NCBI RefSeq assembly: GCF_048771995.1
Contig: NC_133030.1
Span: 64,912,001 to 64,976,000 of the forward strand
Direction: 5' to 3'
DNA from: Taeniopygia guttata
Lineage: Eukaryota > Chordata > Aves > Passeriformes > Estrildidae
Length of the DNA stretch: 64,000 nt
A program made the translations under genes and the position numbers. Shown in pieces: positions 33,800 to 44,300 of the stretch. Position 1 is the first letter of the stretch. Each line of letters opens with the position of its first letter. The notes beneath the pieces were generated by a model. It did no database searches. It worked only from the letters and a program-made list of their open reading frames with translations, and was not told the DNA's origin.

Positions 33800-35045
33800 A
33801 AATCGGACGACCGTGGGGGAGAAGGAGGGCGAGCAGAGCGGGCCCGCAACAGGCGGAGGGCGGGCAGGGGGACGCGGGTACTTCACTATTTTGGCCAGGG
33901 TGCTGATCTCGGCCAGTCGGGGCAGGACAAGTCCCCGCAGAAGCGGGAAACGCTGCGGGGGAAGAGGCGTCGAGAGCCCGCAGCGGGCTCTGCGCGCCCT
34001 CCCTATTCCCCACCACCGAGCCGCCTCCGCGCCGCGTCGCCGCCGCTCCCCGATCCGAGCTGCTATCGCAGAGTCCGCCTTTGCCGCCCGGAACCATTGC
34101 CGGGCTGCGCCCCTCCCCTGCCCCGAGTGCCGACGGGCGGCTGCAGTACGGGCTCTGCGGGGCCCTTTTCGCCGGGAGCCGGGCACGAGCAAGGGCCGGA
34201 GAAAGGGCCAGGGGGTCTCCGAGCGGGACCCGGGACACCCGCGGGCCCTTCGAGCAGCGCGGGCTCCGCCCCACGCTGCCACGGGCCGCGGCCGCGCAGC
34301 TCCCGAGCCCCGCCAATCCCGGCCCGCCTTTCCTCGCCCTGTCCAATCACAGCCGCCCTTTCAAACCGGGCGCGGTTCCTGCCATTTCAGCCCGCTCAGT
34401 CGCGGCCCGACTCCTCAGCCCGGCCCCGCTCCCCCGTGCGCCAGAGGCGCCGCTCCCGCCGCCGCTTTGGGAGCCGGCGGAGCCCTATCATCCCTGCTGC
34501 CGCAGCCTCGGCAGGCGCTGGGGCCGGGAAGGGCGGGCGGGAACTTCCCGTTCAGGCGCCGGCCGGGATTTCTCCCAGGGAAACGGGCTGACGGCGGGGA
34601 GCGGGCGGACCCGGCCCCTGCAATGGCGGCGGCAGGAGCGGCACGTGAGGGGAGCGCGGGGTGGTCGCGAGCCGAGCGCAGCGGGAATGGGCGGGCTCGG
34701 ATTGGTGGGGCCGGCGCTGCCTCGGGTTGGGATTGGCTGGCGGGGCCGGCGCTGAGGTATAAGTAGCGTGCGTCGGGCTGGCGGCGGCGTCAGTTCGGCG
34801 GCGGGGCTGGAGGCGAGGGGAGCTGCGGATGCGCGTTCTGGGGAGCGCTGCTGCGCCGGGACGGGCCCCCCGCGGCTGCCGATCCGAGGAGCGCTGGTGA
34901 GCACGGACGCGACTCCCGCGTCTGCCTGCGCCGGGGGCCGGCGGTGTCCAGTTGTTTGCGCCGCGCCCTGCCCGGCTCGGGCGGCCAGAGGCTCGTGCGG
35001 GGCAGGGAGTGGCGAAGGGGGTCCGGCTGCTGTCACTGGGCAGTA
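33800..35045 (+). promoter_or_regulatory. CpG island C with TATA and CCAAT boxes
   Basis: A long CpG island. Inverted CCAAT boxes (ATTGG) are at 34,701-34,705 and 34,732-34,736, with a GC box just upstream, a YY1-like AATGGCGGCGG near 34,622 and a TATA box (TATAAGTA) at 34,758-34,765. The start site would be about 34,785-34,795. A GCGCTG/GTGAGC donor ends a first exon at 34,896. An ATG at 34,829 opens a short frame (MRVLGSAAAPGRAPRG...) that crosses this donor; it is not recognised. CCAAT boxes on the + strand near 34,313 and 34,343 suggest possible leftward transcription too. Confidence 0.65.
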
Positions 35046-35223
35046 GCCGTTTCACGGTTTCTGGATTTAAAGTAACGTTGAGAATACTGGGAATAAAGCT
35101 GGTTGTTTGCTTTCTTATTATTTGATTTTGCTTTTACTCAATTTTTTCTGTATTGCATTATTTCATTGTTCTGTTTGTTTTATTAAACTTAATTTGTTTG
35201 GTTTCGTTTTTTTTTATCTGACG
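35046..35223 (+). other. T-rich DNA after island C
   Basis: T-rich sequence with no gene seen; a short version of the pattern seen after islands A and B. Confidence 0.4.
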
Positions 35224-36876
35224 TTAATTTAGTAAGGGTTGTGGGGCTGGAGTTGAATCACGGGTTGTGAGGTCACCGGGGAGACATAAAGGCCCAGGGT
35301 GTGGAATAAGGACTTTGGCACGAGTCGGGCCCAAAACAATGTGGAGCAGTGGAAATGCTGGGGCTGGAGTTGGATAAATGCCTTGGGAGAGAGGCATGGA
35401 GCTGCAGTGCAGGGCCTGCAGGAGATGCCTGGGGGTTCCCAGCCCCTGCCCCTTGGTACCAAGCAGAGGCTGAGGGTGTGGGGGCTCGGAGGGTTCCAGG
35501 GCCCATGCATCAGCCCAAGGGCACCTTTTGGGAGGTGGGAGCAGGGGCCCGGTGGCTATTCCCAGCCCCTGGGGCTGCCTGGGAGAGGTGAGGGGGCCTT
35601 TGGGGAGGTGCTGGGCTGAGACCCAGGGGGCGGGGGAAGGTAGATGTTTGGCTTCAGGCCTCAAGGGTCCCCAAAGTTGGGATCCCATTAGAGTGGGTGG
35701 GATAGCTGCAAGAGACATTGAAATTATGACAGTAACTGATTTGTGCTCTTATCAACAGCGCCAAGCTGCAGTGAGAAGCAGGAGCAGCTTTTAGCTGCAG
35801 GCAGTAGGAAGCTGAGGAGCTGGAGCTGAGGAAGCAGAGCCGGAGGAGACAGAAATGTGGTAGGGTTTGGGGTAAAACCCCTGTGGAGCTGGGATAGGGA
35901 ATATGGAGCTGGGATGGGAATTGCATGGCTGGAGCTGAAATTGCTTCAAGGGCTCCGATAGAGACTGTAGAGCTGTTACTGCAGGAGGGATTGTTAGGTT
36001 GGGGCAGGAATACGGGCTCAAGTGCTGAACTGAAACCACACAGAGCTAGAGCTAAAACAAAGATCCTGCCCTGAGAGCCAGATGCAGTGTTATGTAGCAC
36101 TGCTGGGAAGGAGTTGAGGAGGAAGTGAAACAGAAGAGCTGGCAGTGAAATAAAGCTTGTGAGTCAAGAGCTGAGATCCCTGGGGCTGGGAAAGGGGATT
36201 TGGAGGGCTGGTGCTGTAACCAGTGTTCAAAGGGATACTCACTGCAGATCTGGAGAGTGACCATAGAATGGGTAAAAAAATGAGGGGCTTGAACTGGACA
36301 CTACTACAATGGGATGAAAAAGGTATTTCTACATGGGGAGGTGAAGCTTAAAAACTGGAGCCAAAGGCAAGAACCTGTTTTCTTGCCTGGGAGAAAGTTC
36401 ACTGGGCAGACCTGGAGCAAGGTGCCACTGGAGCTGGAAGAAGAGAGCTGGCAGTAAAATAAAGCTTGTGGGTCAAGAGCTGAGATCACTGGGGCTGGGA
36501 AAGGGGATTTGTAGGGCAGGTGCTGTAATCACTGCAGTGGTGGGAAAGGGACTGCACACACCATAGGAACCGAAGGGCTGGCACAGGGACTGTGGGGTTC
36601 TTCAGCGACATCCCTTTATGCCTCTGACATGGATGCTGGGGCTGGGCTTGTGACTGAAATTAGAACAGGATGTGTAGTGCAGGGATGGGTGCTCTGACAC
36701 TGCGCCTGAAAAACTCGGCAACTCTCTGATATGCTCTCGGTCTGCAACGGCATCTGTGGGGCTCGGGGCAAGTGGACTGTGAGGCTGGGATTGTGACTGA
36801 AAATGGAAAAAGAACTCTATTGCTGAGAACAGGGTTGTGGGCTTTGAACTGAAATGATACAGGTGCACACATAGTG
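35224..36876 (+). repeat. Degenerate GGGGCTGGAGTTGAA-type tandem repeat
   Basis: Phrases such as GAGCTGGGATAGGGAATATG, GGCTGGAGCTGAAATTGC and AGCTGAGATCACTGGGGCTG recur at irregular spacings of roughly 30-60 bp. Two copies of the AATAAA element are embedded. Open frames on both strands are repeat-derived; no gene is supported. Confidence 0.65.
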
Positions 36877-37679
36877 GCTGGGCGTTGCTGGGTGGGAGCT
36901 GAAATCACTGCGGGGCTGGGATATGGATGGTGGGATGGGCTTAGAGACCCTGGGGCATGAGCTGAAGTGCTGCAGAGCTGGAGCCAAGGCCAAGATGCTG
37001 CCCTCTGATGATAGAGCTGAAGAAGAGAGCTGGCAGTGAAATAAAGCTTGTGGTTCAAGAGCTGAAATCACCGGGGCTGGGAAAGGGGATTTGTAGGGCG
37101 GGTGCTGTAATCACTGCAGTGCTGGCAAAGGGACTGCACACACCATAGGAACCGAAGGGCTGGCACTGGGACTGTGGGGTTCTTGCGGCGACATCCCTTT
37201 ACGCCTCTGACATGGATGCTGGGTCTGGGCTTGTGACTGAAACTAGAAGAGGATGTGTGGGATATATGTGTTTTGATCATGTAACCAGATGGATTAAGAA
37301 AATCCAGCATCCATAGCAGATTTCTGTTTGATCTGTGTCTGTTTGCTGGAGAGGGAGGCCGGCAACAGCGGCAGGTGTGAACTGTGAGGATGAGGAGGTC
37401 TCAGAGCAGCCCCAGGTGTGAGCTGTGAGGATGATGAGGAGGGGGGCAGCTCTTCAGGCGGCTGATTTAGGGGGTTTTGCTCACATTGCTTTTGGACGGA
37501 GTTGCTGGAGGAGAGGAGTTTATGGGGGGCTCCTGGGGCTGTCTCATGGAAGGACGGTGACCGCTTCAGACAGGGTCTGGGGGATCACTTAGATACGTGG
37601 AGCATTGCTGAAAGGAGGTGCCGAGGGACAAACCTTTGTGCCGAGAAGCAGCGGCCAAATAGGTGAGCTGGTGCCCCTT

Positions 37680-38150
37680 TGTAGTGGGGACTTCTTTCCC
37701 TTTTGAATTTGGTCTTGCCAGTCACTCCCTGGTGCTCCCAGGAGGAAAAAAAAAAAAAAAAAAAAAAAAAATTGAGGGCATTGTGGACAAAAATTCATAA
37801 TGAAGAAAGCAACTCCTCTTCCATTATTGTCCATGATTGAACTGGCAGGGGTCTCCCTTCCCTTGTTTTAAGGGTATTGACTGAAGAAAATCTTTTTTTT
37901 TTTCCAGGGTGTTAGGGATGTTGCAGGGGAGACAGGGAATCCCTGTGTTCTCTTTTAAATGGAATGGGAAAAATATTGTTGTCGTATGATGGTTTTGACT
38001 TCAGGGTAGCCCCCACCTTTTCATCATCCTGAGGTTCAAATGGAGGGGGCTGTCTTCTTGTCCCTCCTTTTAAAGGGTTTGGATTGAGGTAGAAATCCCC
38101 CTTTGCCATCATTTAAGGAAGGCCCTTTTCTTTTCTGTTCTTCTAGGGGA
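37680..38150. repeat. 42-bp degenerate minisatellite, site 2
   Basis: About ten units of the TTGGATTGAGG ... CATCATTTTAAGGG type, interrupted by a poly-A run (37,747-37,770). It leads directly into CpG island B, as site 1 leads into island A. Confidence 0.65.
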
Positions 38151-38690
38151 TGCATTTGAAGGGGAGCCCACATTTCTTTGCCCTTGTTGAAGTCAGGTGA
38201 GCGCCTGAGCGTGGCGTCAATTTCGGGGCTTCAAAGGAAGGGAGGCGCAGCTGTGGCAGCGCTGGCAGGGTGGGCATGGGGCTGTGCCGCTGCATTTGGG
38301 GCGCTTCTTCTGCCCCTGGGCCGGCAGCAGTGGCTGGGGATGGCCGAGGCGGGAGGGGAGTTTGGCGCGGCGGGGCTGCCGCGGGACTGCCGGAGCCGCG
38401 CCGGTGCGAGCCGTGCGGAGCCGAGGGGAGCTTTGGCCGGGCCGGCGGGCGGGGCAGGCGGCGCGGGCGCTGCGCCGGTGCCGGCCGGTGCCGCCGCTCC
38501 GTCCGCTCCGGGCGCGGGGCTCGGGCGCCGCCGGGGCCCCCCGGGCCCGGTGCCGGCCCCGCCGGGCCGGGGGGAGCGGGCGGGGGTCTCCCGGCGCGGC
38601 GCCGCCTGTGCCTGCCCGAGGAGCCGCTTTCCTGCCGGGAGCCGCGCTCCGCTGGGAGCGCGGGTTTTCATTTTCCAGAGTTCCTTGCTG
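38150..38690 (+). promoter_or_regulatory. CpG island B
   Basis: Copy of island A with the core almost unchanged. Differences are the 29-bp segment missing near 38,330 and small GC-rich insertions near 38,450-38,490. It is followed by G/T-rich DNA on the + strand. Confidence 0.7.
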
Positions 38691-41340
38691 TGGTGGTTTT
38701 GAGGAACTTAGGGGATCGTTTTCTTTTGTTCGTAGTTGGTGTATGAGAAAGGTCCTGGTGTACCTGTTGTTGTTATGGTTCTTGGTTCATGTGCTGATGA
38801 CAAGGGGTTTTTTGGATTGAGTTTGTTGTTGGATTTTTTTTTTTTGTGGGATATGTTGGGTTTTTTATTTGTTTTTATATTATTAAAATACAGTAGTAGT
38901 TACCTTCTTAAAGGATATTTTTTTTTAAGGTTTACTGTGGTTTTTATGGGTCGTAGCATGAAGTACAGGGTTGGTTTTTAATTAGGCTGTGGTGGTTTTT
39001 ATTAGCGTGAGTATGTAGTGGTTGTTTTGGTGGGTTTGGGGTAGTGTCCTGTAGTCAATTAGTAAGTTGGTTTTTTTTGTTTTTTTTTTAATATTGATAA
39101 TTGTGTTCTTTTTAATTCTCTTATAGAGGTTTTATTCATTTGGTTTGTTTAATTGTCGTGAATGTTTTATTGTTACCGGTAATTTGGGAGTTATTGTTTA
39201 TGGTTGCATTTATCTTTTGGTGACGTGTTTATTTCTAGGTGGTATTTGTATTTTGATGGTTTGAGGCATTATGGCTTTATTGAATTAGGAATAATTTTTG
39301 TTGTTGTTAATTTAAGTTTATTTATTTGGGTTTTGTTTCAGTTTGATGTATTTGTTGGTTGCTTTTTATTAGTGGGGTTTTTTTTTAGGAACATGTGTAT
39401 TTATACGGTGGGTTTTTTTAGGTAGTTTTTTATTTGGGTACTTATCTTTTTCTTGTCTAGTGATTTAGAATATTTTAATATCGTTTATTACTTTAGTTTT
39501 TAAAGTTAAATTAGACTACTGGTTACTCTTCGAGTTAGTGTAGAGGTGTGGTTTTCATTTTTAGTAGCTTTCAGGGTCTGTTGTATGGTTTGAAGTTTAG
39601 TAAGCTGGTTGGACTTCTTTTTCTAGTGGGTTTTGTAATTAGTTTTCTATGTATGTTTTGGTTTCTATGGGTTGTTTTTTATTTTTGTTTCATTTTTGTG
39701 ATGTGTCTCACGAAGAACTGTTAGTGAAGAGTGTAGCGTGGGTTTATTTTTTGCTGGTAGTTGGTTCTACGGTGGTGTATTTTTAGTTTGTGTTGTTTGG
39801 TTTTGGGTTTCTTTTGTTAGAGATTAAAGTTTTTATTCTGGGGTTAATTTGTTATTATTTTTAAGGATTTAGGGCGATTGAGATTTTTGATATGGATGTC
39901 CTGTATGATAAGAGTTAATTTATTTGCTTTATGTGGAATTGATGGCGGGGTAGGAGACATTTTTGTATAGAATGTGTATTTTAATCATAGTATTAAAATA
40001 ATACCGTGGTAAGAGGGGCTGTGTTTTATTGTTTGTTTTCGAGGTGGTTTGGCATTTTCTTATAGGTTGGCGGGTTTTTTTGTTGGCTTGTGGAGCCATT
40101 CTGACTTTTTTTGATGAAATTGGTGGGAATTTGATGTTTATTTTGTTATTTTATTTTTAGGAATTGGATCTTTTCAGTAGGCTTTTTCATTTTGCTTTTT
40201 TTTTTTGTTTTGTGGTGTAATAGTATTTTAGAAGAATTTGGATGATTTTTAAAAATATTTTTGTTATACTTTTCATCTAATATTGTTGGATTATTACAGA
40301 TGTTTTGGAGTTTTCTTTTTAAGTTTCATTTGGATGAATTTATGCTAGATGGTAGGACTGTGTTTTTATTTTTGGGGTAGTTGGTTGTAGGTATATGTTT
40401 TTCAAGTGAAGGTAAATCGAGGTTTGTATTCGGTTGTTAGAGGAATGGAGAAAAATGTATTGGTAATGTTAACAGTGGTGTGTTATTTTGTGGTTTTTGA
40501 TTTTAGTTTGTATTGGAGTTTTAATAAGTTTGGTACAGTAGTGTTTAATGGTGGAGTTATTTAAGGTATGATAGTTTATAGTTAATTCTTATTTGTTTTA
40601 GATTTGTGTGTAGGTTAGAGGAGGTTGTTGAAGGGTGAGTGGGTTTTGTAGATGAATTTTAATGTTTCAGTTTATAGAGCATTTTTTGGATGGGAGTTAC
40701 AGTATTTTGAGTTATTTGGTGTCGCTGCTGATGTATTGTTGAGGTGGTAAGGAGTATTTGTTGGGTTTTTTTAAAGAAGGTTTATTGTTGATAGTTTCAG
40801 ATAGTTGTGGTGGGTTGCTTAATTGTTTTATGTTTTTTGGCTTTTTAGTAGTTATTTTAAATATGTTTGAGTTTTTGGGGTTTATTGAAATACTTGATTT
40901 TGAGGAAGATCCTGTTTAGAATGTATGATTTTTTTTTGGCTTAAAATAGAAATTTTATATTTTTTTTTTCGTGAGGTTTATTTTTTTTTTCTTACTGCTA
41001 TATTTTGTGATATTTGTGTTAGGTTAGTAATAGGAATAGCTTTACTTTTATATGTTGAAATGAGGGTAGTGTGTACTGCGTTCTGGTGTTCATAAAGGTT
41101 TAATATTTTTGTGATTCTGATGTGTTAGGTTAATGAATTTATAAAGTTTACAAGACTTTTTTTTTGTTTTTATTTCGATACAGGCAGGGTTTTCTTAGTT
41201 TTAAGGATTTGTTTGGCATAATTAAGAGGCCTTATTGAGGGGATAGAACAGGGTGTCTCTGTTAATCTATTTGGCAATTTGGATATTGGGTAAATAAAGT
41301 TAATCTTTTGGTATTATTGTTGGGTTTTGTTTATTTATTT
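38690..41340 (+). other. Long G/T-rich, C-depleted segment
   Basis: A hand count over 40,441-40,860 gives 12 C in 420 bases (about 3%), while G is about as common as in normal DNA. The first 1.5 kb is homologous to the segment after island A; the remainder has no partner in the window. No coding frame, RNA gene or mobile element was recognised. The composition changes abruptly to normal at about 41,340, where the macrosatellite begins. Confidence 0.8.
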
Positions 41341-41344
41341 ATGA

Positions 41345-44300
41345 ATTTGTGTGCCTACAGCTGTAGTGTCTCTGCTGCAACTCCAAGTATCCATTCATGT
41401 TTGTGTGCATTAGGCAGTGCAGTCGTGTAACAACGAGCCCCCTCTGTAACCAGCCCACAGACCCGCTCCTTCGACCTCGTGGGAATTCGGGAAGCGGCAC
41501 ACGGCTCTGCAAGGAAGCCTTGATCTTTGTCACTGGAAGGTGTCACACAGGGAGCCTTCAGGAGCGGCTGAGGAGTTGCTGTAAGTCGGGCAACCACTAG
41601 TGAGGGGGAGCTAGGGTCCACTCGAGTTTTGGGAACGCCACATCACCTCGTCTCCTCTTCAGCCAGGCAGACCCTGCCAGGAGGGCGAGGGCGAAGCGTG
41701 CGGCCCGAGGAGCCCGGCGTTCTTAGGAGAATGGCGAGTAGCAGAATTGCTGGTTTGTGGCTGCTGAGCAGCTAAGATCATGCAGTGATGTTTGCTGTTC
41801 TTGATTGTAGCTGAGCAAGGGACCACAGCCTGCTGACCATAAGACATTCCCAGCTGTCGAGGCAGCCTCCATTTGCACAGGATGTGGATTCTCATCCCCG
41901 GATGCCTGAGAGATAAGTCGAGGGCTAAGGCCCACAGAGGGGATGAAGGCAATGTACTGGGAGGTCCTATTGAATCAGCTCTGGGGGCGGGCATGTGCAA
42001 GAAGGGTCCCCTTAGGCCACCTAAAGGGAAAATGTCTATTTTGATCGCGGTGCTGAAGCATGCAGGGCAGACCAGTTCCAGTGTGTGTCCTGTAACTTGT
42101 CTCTGGTGCACTCTGTGTTGTTTGGGTCTCTCAGTCCTTGCACACATTCTTCTAATTGAAAGCTCTCTCTCCCTGTCCTGTCCCCTCGTTTGTCACGTCC
42201 TGTCCTGTGTCACCGGTATCTGCACTCATTTGTCCAGCAGCTGCTCTGCCCTGCTGCATAGCCTGTAATAGCACAAATCCCCGGGACTTGAAATTTGTAA
42301 TGCAGGGTGTAGTTGGGATCTAGATTCTATTGGGAGATTGACATAATATTTTTGGTGCTGTTAAGTTGTCCTGCAGCCGTTTGACACTAGTTCTAACTTC
42401 CTTTCAGATGCAGACAGTTCAAATCTGTGGTAGAGGGCACCAGTGCTGGGTAAAGGTGTTAGCATAAGCAGGTCAGTCATTGTTTGCATTTGAAGGAGAA
42501 GCCTAAATGGTGACTGTGTTACAGCAGTGTTCTTTGCCTTTATTTTTAGGAAGTCCAGGCAGATAGCAGCAGTCAAGGCCCATTGTGCTAGGTGAGCAGT
42601 GGAGAGAAGCTGTTGTTCTTGCTCAGGTTTCAGTTTTTGGAGCAACTGTAAGCATCCATTCTTGTTTGTGTGCTTTAGGAAATCCCTTCGGAGTATGACA
42701 AGCCCCTGTCACCAGCTGGCTGATGGACTGATTTTCCTGTGCTTTATGAGACCTCTGGAAGTATTGCAGGGCTCTGTGATGAAGCCTAAAATTTTTGTTT
42801 TTCAGGGTCCCATTCTGGTAGCCCGGAGGAATGGACAAGGAGTTGCGGTGAATCAGGGAGGTAGGGAGGAAGTGCAAGGGTACACTCAAGTTTGTGCAAT
42901 GCCACGTCACCCCCTCTCCACTTAACCGTGCTGTACCCATAGGTGATGCTGTCGGCCTCCAAGCACGCCTGAAGTGTGTGGCCTGGGCACTCTGAGGAGA
43001 ATGGTGAGTAGCAGATTTACCAGGTTTTGTGCGATGTGCTGTTAAGACTGTGCACTGATGTTTGGTATTCTTTCTCTGGTCAGACCAAGAGCGAACGGCC
43101 TGGGGACAACTGGAACTTCCCAGACAGGCAGGAGGCCTCACCCAATGGGGATTTTCATCCAAGGATATGTGCAAGATAAGTCAAGGGCTACAACCCAGAG
43201 AGGGGACGGAAGAGAGGTGCCAGGGACACCCCAGGAAGGGTTTTTGAGTCAGATTTGGAGATGGGGATGTGCAAGAAGCGTCTCCTTAGGCCACCTGAAG
43301 GGAAAATGTCTGTTTTGATCTCGGTGCTGAGGTGTGCTGGGCAGAGCAGTTCCGGTGTGTGTCCTGGCACTTGTCTCTGGTGCACTCTGTGTTGTTTGGG
43401 TCTCTCGGTCCTTTCTTCTCATCAAAAGCTCTCTCTCCCTCTCCTGTCCCCTCGTTTGTCACGTCCTGTCCCGTGTCACGGGTGTCCTGTCCTGTCTCCC
43501 GGCGGTGCTCTGCCCTGCTGCCTAGCCCATAATAGCACAAGTCCTGGGGACTTGAAATGGGTAATGCAGGGTGTATTTGAGCTCTAGATTGTATTAGGAG
43601 ATTGTCGTAAGATGTTTGGTGCTGTTAAGTTGTCTTGCAGCCTTTTAACACTAGTCCTAACTTCCTTTCAGATGCAGACAGTTCAAATCTGTGGCAGCGG
43701 AGTCCCAATCCTGGGTGAGGAATTTCCGTCAGCTGGTCAGTCATTGTTTGCCTTTGCAGGGGAAGCCTAAATGGTGACTGTGTTACAGCAGTGTTCTTTG
43801 CCTTTATTTTTAGGAGGTCCGGGCAGATAGCAGAAGTCAAGGTCCAGTGTACCAAGTGAGCAGAGGTCAGAAGCAGTTGTTCTTGCTCAGGTTTCAGTTT
43901 TTATTGCAGCTGTAAGCATTCTTTCTCCTTTTTGTGCTTTAGGGAATCGACCTGGAGTACACATACCTCTGTCACCAACTGGCTGAAGGACCCGGTTTCA
44001 TGCGCTTGTGGTCTCGGTGGAAGTATTCCAGGACCCTGTGATGAAACCTTCCAATTTTGCATGTCAAGGTCCCATCCTGGTAGCCCAGAGGAATGGCCGA
44101 GGAGTTGCAGTGAGTCGGAGGGGTAGGGAGGAGGAGGAGTGAGAGTCCACTGATGTTTGAGCAATGCTATGTCGCCTTGTCTCCACTGAACTTAGGTGTA
44201 CCCTGCAATGACGGCGTCAGAATCCAAGCACGCCCGAAGTGTGCTGGCCGGAGAACCTGGGCATTCTGAGGAGAATGGTGAGTAGCAGAATTATCAGGTT

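Larger units (their letters stand above)
36877..40185 (+). repeat. Segmental duplication B (with CpG island)
   Basis: Partner of 30,446-33,200, longer mainly through extra 42-bp-type repeats and a poly-A run at 37,747-37,770. The 41-bp minisatellite has two units here (37,372 and 37,413). The donor-like AAATAG/GTGAGC after CAGCGGCCAAATAG is kept in both copies (about 31,337 and 37,662). Confidence 0.85.

Noticed and set aside
33813-34766. 317-codon ORF and overlapping frames in CpG island C
   Set aside because: Several frames on both strands are open over the same GC-rich DNA, and the TATA box and likely start site lie at its 3' end.
34829-34896. Short secreted peptide starting MRVLGSAAAPGR
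   Set aside because: The frame is only 22 codons before the donor, is Arg-rich rather than a signal peptide, and the next exon is not visible.
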